DNA from: Microcaldota archaeon
Lineage (GTDB): Archaea > Micrarchaeota > Micrarchaeia > Micrarchaeales > CABMGC01
Direction: 5' to 3'
DNA length: 11,368 nt
Assembly (NCBI GenBank): GCA_030040335.1
Contig: JASHTX010000047.1
Coordinates: 1 to 11,368, forward strand
Shown piece after piece: positions 1-6,272 of the stretch. Numbering within the stretch: the stretch's first letter is position 1; each line of letters begins with the position of its first letter. The notes under the pieces are model-generated. The model searched no databases. It was not told the DNA's origin and worked only from the letters and a program-made list of their open reading frames with translations. Both the position numbers and the translations under genes were made by a program.

Positions 1-54
1 ACAAACTTGCCGGAGGCAGTGATAAGGTTCGTATAGGCTGAGAGAATTAGGCAC
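1..54 (+). other. Window edge, possible 3' end of an upstream gene
   Basis: Two plus-strand frames are open from the left edge: one reads a short tail ending KVRIG at a TGA (39-41), the other ends at a TAG (34-36). Either could be the last dozen codons of a plus-strand gene convergent with the SpeE-like gene, which ends at 55. The stretch is too short to recognise a family or to prove coding. No oligo-T tract or hairpin is visible. Confidence 0.2.
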
Positions 55-816
55 TCATAGACTCCTCATCTTTTCATAGCCTTCTATCAGAGTCGAATTT
101 GCTGCGTTCATCTTGATCTTTGCTCCAGCCTTTTTCAACAGCTCTTCTTTTCCCATCTGCTTTGAGCATAATATCAGTTGCGTATCGCCCAAAGAAGTAG
201 TCCTTATGCTGTAAACCCTGAAAAATCTCCTGAGCAACTTCTTGTATCCTCCAAATCTCAATATCCCAGACGGATGCATGGCGTAGTTTATGGCCATGAC
301 CCCTTTCGCATTCAGTATTCTGGAAGCATTAGATACAAATCCTCTGTCAAAGAACTGTTTTGGTATCAGGGCGCCTTTCCCATAAGCGTCCAGGACAAGT
401 ATATCATACTTTTTTCCCGTTTTTGCCACGTAGTCGTATCCATCCTTCACTATTATCTTCGCCCTGATCTTCTCTGGCGCATACTTTCTCGCCAGTTTCA
501 CCACTTCCTTATCGATCTCAACCACATCTATGCTGAGCTTGTCCTTGAATAGCGAGCGGAATTGGTATACTGTGGTGCCAATGCCAAGCCCTATGATCAG
601 CACTTTAGGGTTCTTGTATGCGTATGCAAGCGGTATAAGGTAATCCCAGTAGCCTCCGGTATAGATTGATTTTTTGTTTATTATTGAGTTCGTGGCCCCG
701 TCAAGCTTGAACATCCTGACCTTGTCGTTCTCAACAACCTGCAGCATGACCCCTTTTGAATATACTTCCTCGTGCTTGACCTTGAACGCATCGATGAAGT
801 CTTTTATTCGCCCCAT
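55..816 (-). CDS. SpeE-like (spermidine synthase fold) Rossmann protein, substrate unknown
   Basis: This 253-residue protein has the Rossmann core of the spermidine synthase / SAM-dependent methyltransferase superfamily. The lead-in YTGGYWDYLIPL (52-63) precedes the nucleotide loop VLIIGLGIG (72-80). The acidic residue ending strand 2 lies in VVEID (98-102), and KDGYDYV (124-130) precedes strand 4, YDILVLDAYGKGALIP (137-152). Only the first Asp of the classical DxxDP catalytic pair (D143) is recognisable; the usual second Asp/Pro and the polyamine-binding His and Tyr are not evident. It may therefore bind SAM or decarboxylated SAM without being a true spermidine synthase. The start is ATG at 816; a TTG one codon upstream would add one residue. 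A TATA-like box (taaataa on the plus strand, about 840-846) lies about 27 bases before this ATG, which suggests a leaderless mRNA. Fold assignment is good, function open. Confidence 0.82.
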   Translation of the reverse strand: MGRIKDFIDAFKVKHEEVYSKGVMLQVVENDKVRMFKLDGATNSIINKKSIYTGGYWDYLIPLAYAYKNPKVLIIGLGIGTTVYQFRSLFKDKLSIDVVEIDKEVVKLARKYAPEKIRAKIIVKDGYDYVAKTGKKYDILVLDAYGKGALIPKQFFDRGFVSNASRILNAKGVMAINYAMHPSGILRFGGYKKLLRRFFRVYSIRTTSLGDTQLILCSKQMGKEELLKKAGAKIKMNAANSTLIEGYEKMRSL

Positions 817-861
817 CAACTCTATTTAATTGCTTAGCCTAAATAAGCGTATGGTGCTCGT
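817..861. promoter_or_regulatory. Divergent promoter, SpeE-like gene / kinase-like gene
   Basis: These 45 bases hold two facing TATA-like elements as a perfect inverted repeat, TATTTA (823-828) and TAAATA (840-845). The plus-strand copy is about 36 bases before the GTG at 862, implying a leader of about 10 bases. The minus-strand copy is about 27 bases before the ATG at 816, implying no leader. Boxes are judged by eye against the archaeal TTTAWATA consensus. Confidence 0.5.
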
Positions 862-1758
862 GTGCAGCAATCGCTCTTTGTAAAGCTCAGGGACAAGTAT
901 GGAGTAAGAAACTTGGCAAATCTGGTCGCCAGAGGCCACACTCACGCAGACCTATATTCCTGCGAACTGCACGGCAAGAAGCTCGCCTTGAAGATCGGAG
1001 ACGACGCCAGAAGCAGGAGGGAGGTGACCGATAACCTTTACGGCTACCGTCAATTGACCAAAATCGGTGCAAAAAGCATAATTCCGCGAAATCTCGAGAT
1101 GCTCACGCTAGGAGCCACCAAGATCATTGTCATGGAGTTCCTGCAGCACAACTTCAAAAGGGAGGCGGAGAAGAGGAACCCAAGGATCTGCGTGCAACTT
1201 ACCAGCAGCTCAAGGTCGCTTGCAACTCTTACGCTCGGCATGAAAAAAGGTATTCAGGCGAAGGCAATCAGGGAGATAAAGTACAATCTAAGGAGCTCTT
1301 ACGGCAAACTAGCAGACTCGGGAGTGATCTCAAAATCCGATACGAAGATCATTGGGGATATTCGGGAAGGTAGCCTCGTTTCTGATAGATGCTGTATCTT
1401 TATGCTTGACTTCACTCCTGACAACGTATTCCTGAAGGGAAGCAGTATGACGGTCATAGACCCATGGAAGCAGACGACCTACATGGGTTCTTTTATCCCT
1501 TCTCTGAGCATGTTTGCCTCACAACTCTTCGATGTTTACAAACTCGGTAACAAAAAGGCTAACTATGGATATTTTGAATCGGCCATGGACTATATCGGCG
1601 CAAAACTGAGGCTAAAAGAGAGGCAGATAGAGAAGCAGATGTATCTCGGACAATCCCTCCAGTACGCGCTCTCCTCTCATGCTCTCATAAGTTCGAATCG
1701 GACAGTGGCGAGACGGTACTCAAGGATAAGCCTTGACATGCTCTCAAAAGCCATCTAG
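862..1758 (+). CDS. Aminoglycoside/choline kinase-like (APH-fold) protein
   Basis: This 298-residue protein shows a protein-kinase-like fold of the APH/choline kinase type. LALKIG (41-46) gives the strand-3 lysine K44, and RREV (52-55) a helix-C glutamate, E54. IIVMEFL (about 88-94) resembles the hinge. MLDFTPDNVFL (181-191) is the catalytic loop with D183 and N188, and VIDPW (198-202) carries the metal-binding D200 in place of DFG. APH enzymes usually have His two residues before the catalytic Asp (HxD); here it is Met181. Lys, Asp, Asn and the second Asp are all kept, so phosphotransfer is plausible, but a small molecule and a protein remain equally possible substrates. The C-terminal third is helical and basic. 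The start is GTG at 862, the only start codon before an in-frame stop at 844-846. Its stop codon abuts that of asnS. Confidence 0.75.
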   Translation: MQQSLFVKLRDKYGVRNLANLVARGHTHADLYSCELHGKKLALKIGDDARSRREVTDNLYGYRQLTKIGAKSIIPRNLEMLTLGATKIIVMEFLQHNFKREAEKRNPRICVQLTSSSRSLATLTLGMKKGIQAKAIREIKYNLRSSYGKLADSGVISKSDTKIIGDIREGSLVSDRCCIFMLDFTPDNVFLKGSSMTVIDPWKQTTYMGSFIPSLSMFASQLFDVYKLGNKKANYGYFESAMDYIGAKLRLKERQIEKQMYLGQSLQYALSSHALISSNRTVARRYSRISLDMLSKAI

Positions 1759-3057
1759 TCAAGGATAGAGCCTGTTTGACATCCTCGGGAACGGTATCGC
1801 ATCCCTGATGTGGTCGAGGTTCAGCAGCCACTTTATGAGACGTTCCATCCCCATGCCGAAGCCCGTGTGAGGTATTGATCCGTATTTTCTGAGGTCCAGC
1901 CACCACTCGTAATTCTTCATGTTGAACTTCACACCACGGCTCTGCTCCACCTCGTGCATACGCTCGAGCAGCTTGTCAAGCCTCCATTCCCTCTCACCGC
2001 TCCCTATTATTTCACCGTGGCCGTGTGGTGCCAGCATATCTGCGCTCGCCACAGTCCTTGTATCCTTCTCGTTTATCGGCATGTAGAACGGTTTTATCTC
2101 CCTGGGCCAGCTGTGAACGAATATCGGCTTTTCCTTGTCTTCTGTAAGTGCCTTCTCGTCCTCAACTCCAAAGTCATCGCCCCACTTCTTCTTCATTCCG
2201 TGCTCGTTGAGTATCTCTATTGCCTTCTCATACGTTATGCGCTCGAAAGGCGGCTTCACCTTCAGCAACGACTGCGGATCCACCTTGAGTTCCCTGAGTA
2301 TGTCCGCGTGCTTCTCGGCAAGCTTGTTCGCTATGCTGCTCACAAGTTTCTCTTCCAGCTTCATGGCGTCCTCATTGTCGTAGTATGGCATCTCAGGTTC
2401 CAGATGCCAGTACTCTGCCAGGTGCTTCGGTGTCCTGGAGTTCTCAGCCCTGAAAGACGGGACAAATGAATAGATGAAACCCAACGCAAACTCCATCACC
2501 TCTGCGTACAGCTGCGAAGACTCGGTGAGGTACGCCTTCTCTCCGAAGTAGTTGAGCGAGAACATGTTTGCTCCAGTCTCTCCTCCGGCAGTGGTTATGA
2601 TCGGCGGGGTAACTTCGTAGAAGCCGCGCTTGTCAAAGAACTCTCTCGCGTACCTGAATACGTATGCGCGTGCGCGCATTACGTTTATCATCTTTATGCT
2701 GCGGAGCCAGAGGTGTCGCTTGTCGAGCAGTAGTTCTGTGCTCTGGTACTCTGTTATTGGGTAAGGCTCTGCAATGTTAACATTCTGGAATTTTGTTACC
2801 TCAAGCTCGTAGCCGGTGGGGGCACGCTCATCCTTCTTCACGCTCCCGCTTACCTTCACGCTCGATTCCACTGTTGTGTCTGTTGCCGCCTTCCAGGACT
2901 TGGAGTCAACCTTGTCCTTCTTCACAGCGACCTGTATTATCCCTGTCTGGTCCCTGATGACCGCGAAGACTATCCCTCCGCTCTCCCTCTTCCTGTGGAT
3001 CCAGGCCGCTATGCTAACCTCCTTCCCTTCCTTCTTCTTTGCGTCCTCTATCTGCAT
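1759..3057 (-). CDS. asnS: Asparaginyl-tRNA synthetase (AsnRS)
   Basis: This class IIb aminoacyl-tRNA synthetase of 432 residues attaches asparagine to tRNA-Asn in the cytoplasm. An N-terminal OB-fold anticodon-binding domain (about 12-95, with AAWIHRKRESGGIVFAVIRD) leads to the catalytic core. Motif 2 is FRAENSRTPKHLAEYWHLEP (202-221); the AEN, HLAE and EPEM elements mark AsnRS, not AspRS. GEIIGSGERE (348-357) and YEWWLDLRKYGSIPHTGFGM (383-402) are also AsnRS-type. Motif 3 GFGMGMERL (399-407) supplies the ATP-binding arginine R406. Length is normal for the family. The ATG at 3057 is the only in-frame start before a stop, and GGGAG lies 3 bases upstream of it. It is the last gene of the orphan, AS-AR, asnS series, 72 bases behind AS-AR, and may have its own promoter. 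Confidence 0.96.
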   Translation of the reverse strand: MQIEDAKKKEGKEVSIAAWIHRKRESGGIVFAVIRDQTGIIQVAVKKDKVDSKSWKAATDTTVESSVKVSGSVKKDERAPTGYELEVTKFQNVNIAEPYPITEYQSTELLLDKRHLWLRSIKMINVMRARAYVFRYAREFFDKRGFYEVTPPIITTAGGETGANMFSLNYFGEKAYLTESSQLYAEVMEFALGFIYSFVPSFRAENSRTPKHLAEYWHLEPEMPYYDNEDAMKLEEKLVSSIANKLAEKHADILRELKVDPQSLLKVKPPFERITYEKAIEILNEHGMKKKWGDDFGVEDEKALTEDKEKPIFVHSWPREIKPFYMPINEKDTRTVASADMLAPHGHGEIIGSGEREWRLDKLLERMHEVEQSRGVKFNMKNYEWWLDLRKYGSIPHTGFGMGMERLIKWLLNLDHIRDAIPFPRMSNRLYP

Positions 3058-3129
3058 TCTCTCCCGGTCATACTCTGTTCTCCATCTAAGCTTTAATTAA
3101 TTTCCTATAAACTCAGATGGACCGTCAGG
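3058..3129 (-). promoter_or_regulatory. Possible internal promoter and ribosome site of asnS
   Basis: The 72-base gap between AS-AR and asnS holds tataaa on the plus strand (3106-3111, TTTATA on the coding strand), about 50 bases before the asnS ATG, and an AT-rich ttaattaa (3093-3100). A transcript from that box would have a leader of roughly 25 bases containing GGGAG just before the ATG. This fits an extra promoter inside the operon, but readthrough from the upstream genes is equally possible. Confidence 0.4.
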
Positions 3130-4041
3130 CTATATGCGTATCGCCTCTCCAGGAACTCTCCTGAACATCTGGACATCGCCTACGTGCTGGGCTCTTGTCA
3201 GGAACCTTACCAGCCTTTCTATTCCAAAGCCGGCTCCTGCTGACGGCCTAAAGCCTTCTTTGGCTTCTTCCAGGTACGCTCTATACCTTTCCATTCCGAG
3301 TTTGTCCCTGCCCATTCTCTCGGTTATCCTGCTGTATTCGTATTCTCTCTCAGCTCCTGAGAGCGCTTCTCCGAATCCAAGCGGATAGATGAGGTCATAG
3401 TTTAGATAATGGCCAGGTTCCCGCATGTCTTCCTTGTCGTAAAACTCCCTCTTGTGGCAGAGCGCCCAGAACGGCTGTTCGTGGTCCTTGGATGCTGGAA
3501 ACTCCCAGTCCTTTCCGTATTTGGCTTCGAGCTCGTGAGTTGTGTATACTCTAAAGGGCGTTTTGAACGAGAACGGTTCAATTCCGAGCTGCGCGAAAAG
3601 CTCTCCGTGCTTCCCCAGTTCTTTAGTCAGGAAGTCGAAATACGATTCGACAACCTTCATAACGTCCTCCTTCTTGGCTTCGGCCATCTCGAAGTCCAGC
3701 TGCGTAAACTCGAAGAGATGCTTGCCTGTTGCCTTCCTCTCGCCCTTCTCAAGCCTTATGTTTGGCGACAATATGAATAATCTCCCAAGCTTCTTTGCTG
3801 CGACCTGCTTGTGGAGCACCATGGAGTTCATTGTGTACAGCAACGTGCCTTCGTACTCCACCTCAGGCGTCTTTATTATCATTGACCCTGGATCAGGCCC
3901 CAATGGATCTGTGCTCCTGCCGAGCATAACGGGCAACATCTGGACAAAGCCCTGCTCATGGAAGAACTCAGTGCTGGCCCTCAAGACCAGGCTTCCTATC
4001 TCCAATCTCGTCTTCAGTTCGCTCATTTCCTGTGTTTGCAT
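3130..4041 (-). CDS. AS-AR-type asparagine synthetase (AsnRS paralogue without anticodon domain)
   Basis: This 303-residue protein is a class II synthetase catalytic core starting directly at the motif 1 helix, with no OB-fold. Motif 2 is recognisable as SPNIRLEKGERKATGKHLFE (92-111) followed by FTQLDFEMA (112-120), and motif 3 as AGFGIERLVRF (270-280) with R276. GEALSGAEREYEY (224-236) matches the substrate-pocket strand of AsnRS/AspRS. Architecture and length match the archaeal AsnRS-related enzyme described from Pyrococcus abyssi (AS-AR), which makes asparagine from aspartate, ATP and an amide donor and does not charge tRNA. I infer the same reaction. The start ATG at 4041 is preceded by GGTGAT, which suits a downstream operon gene; an ATG five codons later has a weaker site. 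It follows the 84-aa gene by 13 bases and precedes asnS. Other tRNA-free synthetase paralogues cannot be fully excluded. Confidence 0.8.
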   Translation of the reverse strand: MQTQEMSELKTRLEIGSLVLRASTEFFHEQGFVQMLPVMLGRSTDPLGPDPGSMIIKTPEVEYEGTLLYTMNSMVLHKQVAAKKLGRLFILSPNIRLEKGERKATGKHLFEFTQLDFEMAEAKKEDVMKVVESYFDFLTKELGKHGELFAQLGIEPFSFKTPFRVYTTHELEAKYGKDWEFPASKDHEQPFWALCHKREFYDKEDMREPGHYLNYDLIYPLGFGEALSGAEREYEYSRITERMGRDKLGMERYRAYLEEAKEGFRPSAGAGFGIERLVRFLTRAQHVGDVQMFRRVPGEAIRI

Positions 4042-4054
4042 AAAATCACCATGA

Positions 4055-4309
4055 TTACTTCAAACGAATCTTCTCCTTTTTGGGAGCCTCAACAGGCCTG
4101 AAGCTTGTAATTCCTTGAATCCCTCTCTTCTCCCTGCCCAGCAGAAGAATCCTGGCATCATCCTGCTCTTTCATCCTGACAAACTTCTGAAAGCTCAGCT
4201 CGGTTACCTGCCCGATCATGGGTTCCGAGACCCTGACCAAAGATTGCAAATCTGCCTCTGTGATCGGTCTCTGCTTTATCCTTTGCCTTCTCTCTTTCTC
4301 AGTCTTCAT
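4055..4309 (-). CDS. Uncharacterised 84-aa basic protein, first gene of the asparagine operon
   Basis: I do not recognise this family. The 84-residue protein has a Lys/Arg-rich N-terminus (MKTEKERRQRIKQRPITEAD), a mixed middle with a short hydrophobic strand ARILLLGREKRGIQGITSF (52-70), and a basic Pro/Lys tail (71-84). It has no Cys, no membrane segment and no recognised motif. The highly basic ends would suit nucleic-acid or ribosome binding, but that is only suggestive. Evidence that it is real: an ATG at 4309 about 35 bases from a clear TATA box, tight 13-base spacing to AS-AR with a GGTGAT site in between, and a position opposite the Lrp-type gene. The plus-strand reading over this stretch (4115-4405) crosses the promoter and has no recognisable product. 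Confidence 0.65.
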   Translation of the reverse strand: MKTEKERRQRIKQRPITEADLQSLVRVSEPMIGQVTELSFQKFVRMKEQDDARILLLGREKRGIQGITSFRPVEAPKKEKIRLK

Positions 4310-4348
4310 GGATTGATTTTGTATCTGGTCGTATATAGATATTTATAT

Positions 4349-4367
4349 GAAAAATTAGCAATTTTTC
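4349..4367. promoter_or_regulatory. Perfect 19-base dyad, candidate operator
   Basis: The sequence gaaaaatt-agc-aatttttc is an exact inverted repeat with 8-base arms and a 3-base centre. AT-rich dyads of about 13-15 bases with short centres are typical Lrp/AsnC-family sites. It touches the upstream side of the minus-strand TATA box (4340-4348), where TFB would contact DNA, and ends 18 bases before the plus-strand TATA box. It could therefore affect both promoters. Binding by the adjacent regulator is inferred. Confidence 0.5.
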
Positions 4368-4368
4368 C

Positions 4369-4410
4369 GTATTTTATCGCAATACTTATATATCATGTTG
4401 TATAAAATAC
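4369..4410. promoter_or_regulatory. 9-base inverted repeat bracketing the Lrp-type gene's TATA box
   Basis: GTATTTTAT (4369-4377) and ATAAAATAC (4402-4410) are exact inverted copies separated by 24 bases, centre to centre 33 bases or about three helical turns. The TATA box (4386-4393) lies between them and the right arm sits just before the predicted start of transcription. This is a suitable layout for autorepression by a multimeric protein. AT-rich composition raises the chance of coincidence. Confidence 0.4.
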
Positions 4411-4414
4411 AATC

Positions 4415-4846
4415 ATGGACGAGACAGACGAGGAACTCCTGCATCAGGCAGATTCCGGGACTACGAAGTATACGGCACTCGCGAAGAAGCTGAACCTGCC
4501 TTTGTCTACGGTTCACTTCCGCATGAAAAAGCTGGAGAAGGAAGGAGTTATCAAGTATTACAAGGGAGAAGTCGACTGGAAGAAGGCTGGCCTGCCCCTG
4601 ACCGCTTTCGTGCTGATAAACATAGACGTTAACATGCTGAAGGACATGCGAACTACGCAGGACAAAGTGCTAAGGCAGTTGATGAGCCTGGCGTACGTTA
4701 AAGAGGGTTATGTCATAACAGGCGAAGCCGATATTCTTGTCAGGGTAATCGCAAAAGATACCGCCCATTTCAAGGAGATACTCCTGAACCACATACACGC
4801 AATAGATGGGCTGGTCAACACCAAGACGATGGTCGTGCTGGACTAG
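4415..4846 (+). CDS. Lrp/AsnC-family transcriptional regulator
   Basis: This 143-residue protein has the two-domain layout of feast/famine regulators. The N-terminal winged helix-turn-helix (about 1-55) has TALAKKLNLPLSTVHFRMKK (20-39), then KLEKEGVIKYYKG (39-51) as the wing. The C-terminal RAM domain (about 62-143) binds small effectors and assembles dimers into octamers; it shows the beta-alpha-beta pattern PLTAFVLINIDV (61-72), EGYVITGEADILVRV (97-111) and GLVNTKTMVVL (132-142), including the conserved Gly-x-x-Asp segment. The family acts as amino-acid-responsive repressors or activators. It is divergent from the asparagine synthetase/AsnRS operon and convergent with aspS, so asparagine or aspartate is the natural guess for its effector, though nothing in the sequence proves this. 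A well-placed TATA box makes the transcript probably leaderless. The stop lies 1 base from that of aspS. Confidence 0.93.
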   Translation: MDETDEELLHQADSGTTKYTALAKKLNLPLSTVHFRMKKLEKEGVIKYYKGEVDWKKAGLPLTAFVLINIDVNMLKDMRTTQDKVLRQLMSLAYVKEGYVITGEADILVRVIAKDTAHFKEILLNHIHAIDGLVNTKTMVVLD

Positions 4847-4847
4847 A

Positions 4848-6137
4848 TCATGGACTTATTCTGTTCCTGTCCCTCGGGAAGAGCGACGCCTCTCTTATGT
4901 TCTTTACACCGGTGACGCACATGGTCAGCCTCTCCAACCCTATGCTCCAGCCTGCGTGTGGCGGAGCCCCCAGCCTGAAGGCGTTTATGTAGAACTCGAA
5001 GTTCTTTGGGTTGAGTCCACGCCCCTGCAGCGCCTTTGTGAGCAGTTCTGGTTTATGTATCCTCTGCGCGCCGCTGCAGATCTCAAGTCCCTTGTAGATG
5101 AAGTCATAGCTGTTAGAAAGTTCTGGATTGTCCTCCTTGGGCATCGAGTAGAAGGCCCTTATCTTTGTTGGGAACTCCTTGACTACGACAGCCTCTCCGT
5201 ACAGCTTTTCCAGTCCTTCCTCATGGTCCCTGGAGAAATCGTGGCCGAACTCTATGCTGAAGCCCTTTTTCTTTAGCGCCTCTATTGCCTCGGTGTAGGT
5301 CACTACCTTTACTTTTGGCACGCTAAGCTTTGCTCCCAGCGTCTCGAGATCTTCTTTGTTCTTCTCTGTGACCTGCTTGATCATGTAGGTCACGACATCG
5401 CTCAGTACCTTTATTGCATCGTCTGGGCCCGCGAATCCCATTTCTACATCCATCTGTGTCGACTCGGTCAGGTGGAACGTGGTGTTTGATTTCTCTGCCC
5501 TGAAGACCGGAACGACCATCATCACCTTGTCAATGCCCCCTATTATTGCGAGCTGTTTGTAGAGCTGCGGGGACTGCGCAAGATAAGCACCTCTCTCGAA
5601 GTATTTGACGTTGAAGAGATCCGAGCCTCCTTCACTTGCCTCAGCGATGATTGACGGCGTGCGTATCTCTTCAAATCCCTCTTTCGAGAGATACTCGTGA
5701 AAGCCGTTGAGCAGCGCCGATTGTATCTTGAAAACCGCGCTTGTCTCGATTCTTCTCAGGTCTATGTATCTGTAGTTCAGTCTCACATCTATCTCGGCAG
5801 GCACCTTGCCTGTAACCTCAAAAGGGATAGGTCCCGAGAGCGGATTGACATTCTCTATGGAAACCGGTATTATCTCAAAACCTTTCTTTGCCTCTGGGTT
5901 TGCGCTGATCTTGCCTACAACAACCACCACAGACTCCTTGGGCAGTGCCATGCTCTTTATCAGGGCTTTATCGACAACTCCCTGTTTTCCGATCACCTGG
6001 ACTATTCCAGTGCCGTCCCTAAGAAGGAGGAAAGTCACCTTTGCAGTTTCCCTTACCTCGTGCACCCATCCCGCAAGCGTTACCGTCTTCCCGTCCATCT
6101 CCTTGCTGAGCTGGTTGACAAAATGGGTTCTTATCAT
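4848..6137 (-). CDS. aspS: Aspartyl-tRNA synthetase, archaeal type (AspRS)
   Basis: This class IIb synthetase of 429 residues charges tRNA-Asp with aspartate. The N-terminal OB-fold anticodon domain (about 17-100, opening LAGWVHEVRE) is followed by the core: DLRRIETSAVFKIQSALLNG (126-145, motif 1 region), AQSPQLYKQ (187-195), motif 2 VFRAEKSNTTFHLTESTQMD (211-230) and motif 3 HAGWSIGLERL (394-404) with R403. It lacks the large insertion of bacterial AspRS, so it is of the archaeal/eukaryotic type. In archaeal AspRS two OB-fold positions (Trp26 and Lys85, Thermococcus kodakarensis numbering) favour strict tRNA-Asp use. Here they read His26 and Lys84, one relaxed-type and one strict-type residue. 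Since AsnRS is encoded next door, misacylation of tRNA-Asn is not required. The start is ATG at 6137, inside a predicted leader hairpin. Confidence 0.95.
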   Translation of the reverse strand: MIRTHFVNQLSKEMDGKTVTLAGWVHEVRETAKVTFLLLRDGTGIVQVIGKQGVVDKALIKSMALPKESVVVVVGKISANPEAKKGFEIIPVSIENVNPLSGPIPFEVTGKVPAEIDVRLNYRYIDLRRIETSAVFKIQSALLNGFHEYLSKEGFEEIRTPSIIAEASEGGSDLFNVKYFERGAYLAQSPQLYKQLAIIGGIDKVMMVVPVFRAEKSNTTFHLTESTQMDVEMGFAGPDDAIKVLSDVVTYMIKQVTEKNKEDLETLGAKLSVPKVKVVTYTEAIEALKKKGFSIEFGHDFSRDHEEGLEKLYGEAVVVKEFPTKIRAFYSMPKEDNPELSNSYDFIYKGLEICSGAQRIHKPELLTKALQGRGLNPKNFEFYINAFRLGAPPHAGWSIGLERLTMCVTGVKNIREASLFPRDRNRISP

Positions 6138-6158
6138 GAAGCATCCCGATGCTATGAT
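6133..6158 (-). promoter_or_regulatory. Predicted hairpin enclosing the aspS start codon
   Basis: On the transcript strand, ATCAT-AGCATC-GG-GATGCT-TC-ATGAT forms two perfectly paired segments, 5 and 6 bases (5 if the loop is opened to four), separated by a two-base bulge. The aspS AUG lies in the lower stem. The structure is short and could be coincidental, but it would hide the start codon and limit initiation. No Shine-Dalgarno sequence is evident nearby. Confidence 0.35.
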
Positions 6159-6272
6159 TTACCTTATTCAAACCTTTTATAATTGTTGCTTGAAGAATGC
6201 ATCACTAAAACCTTCACATATCGAAAGCGTAATAGCGTTTTCCCTGCAAATATTATTGCAAGCGGGCAGGGG
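6138..6272. promoter_or_regulatory. Divergent promoter region, aspS / transglutaminase-like gene
   Basis: These 135 bases contain ccttttataatt (6173-6184), which can serve as a TATA box for both strands. For aspS it lies about 41 bases before the ATG, leaving a leader of about 15 bases. For the plus-strand gene it would leave a leader near 70 bases. A second dyad, TGCAA-ATATTA-TTGCA (6245-6260), sits 13 bases before the plus-strand ATG at 6273 and could be an operator or part of a nearer promoter. A TTG-initiated reading from 6183 would cross this region and is judged less likely. Confidence 0.4.

Larger units (their letters stand above)
4310..4414. promoter_or_regulatory. Divergent promoter of the asparagine operon and the Lrp-type gene
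   Basis: This 105-base AT-rich region holds a TATA-like box for each direction. The minus-strand operon has tatttatat (plus strand 4340-4348), about 35 bases before its ATG, giving a leader near 9 bases. The plus-strand regulator has ttatatat (4386-4393), centred about 26 bases before its ATG, giving a leaderless transcript. Two dyads, listed separately, lie between and around these boxes, so control of both directions by the neighbouring Lrp-type protein is plausible. Confidence 0.65.

Noticed and set aside
1954..2469. 171-codon plus-strand open reading frame inside asnS
   Set aside because: Antisense to strongly conserved AsnRS motifs; its translation is Cys/Leu/Arg-rich and resembles no family.
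3542..4054. 170-codon plus-strand open reading frame over AS-AR
   Set aside because: Fully antisense to the class II catalytic core; Ser/Pro-rich shadow translation with no promoter of its own.
6183..6272. TTG-initiated 30-residue N-terminal extension of the transglutaminase-like protein
   Set aside because: It covers the divergent promoter and the TGCAA dyad, and the added residues look non-coding; the ATG at 6273 is the better start.
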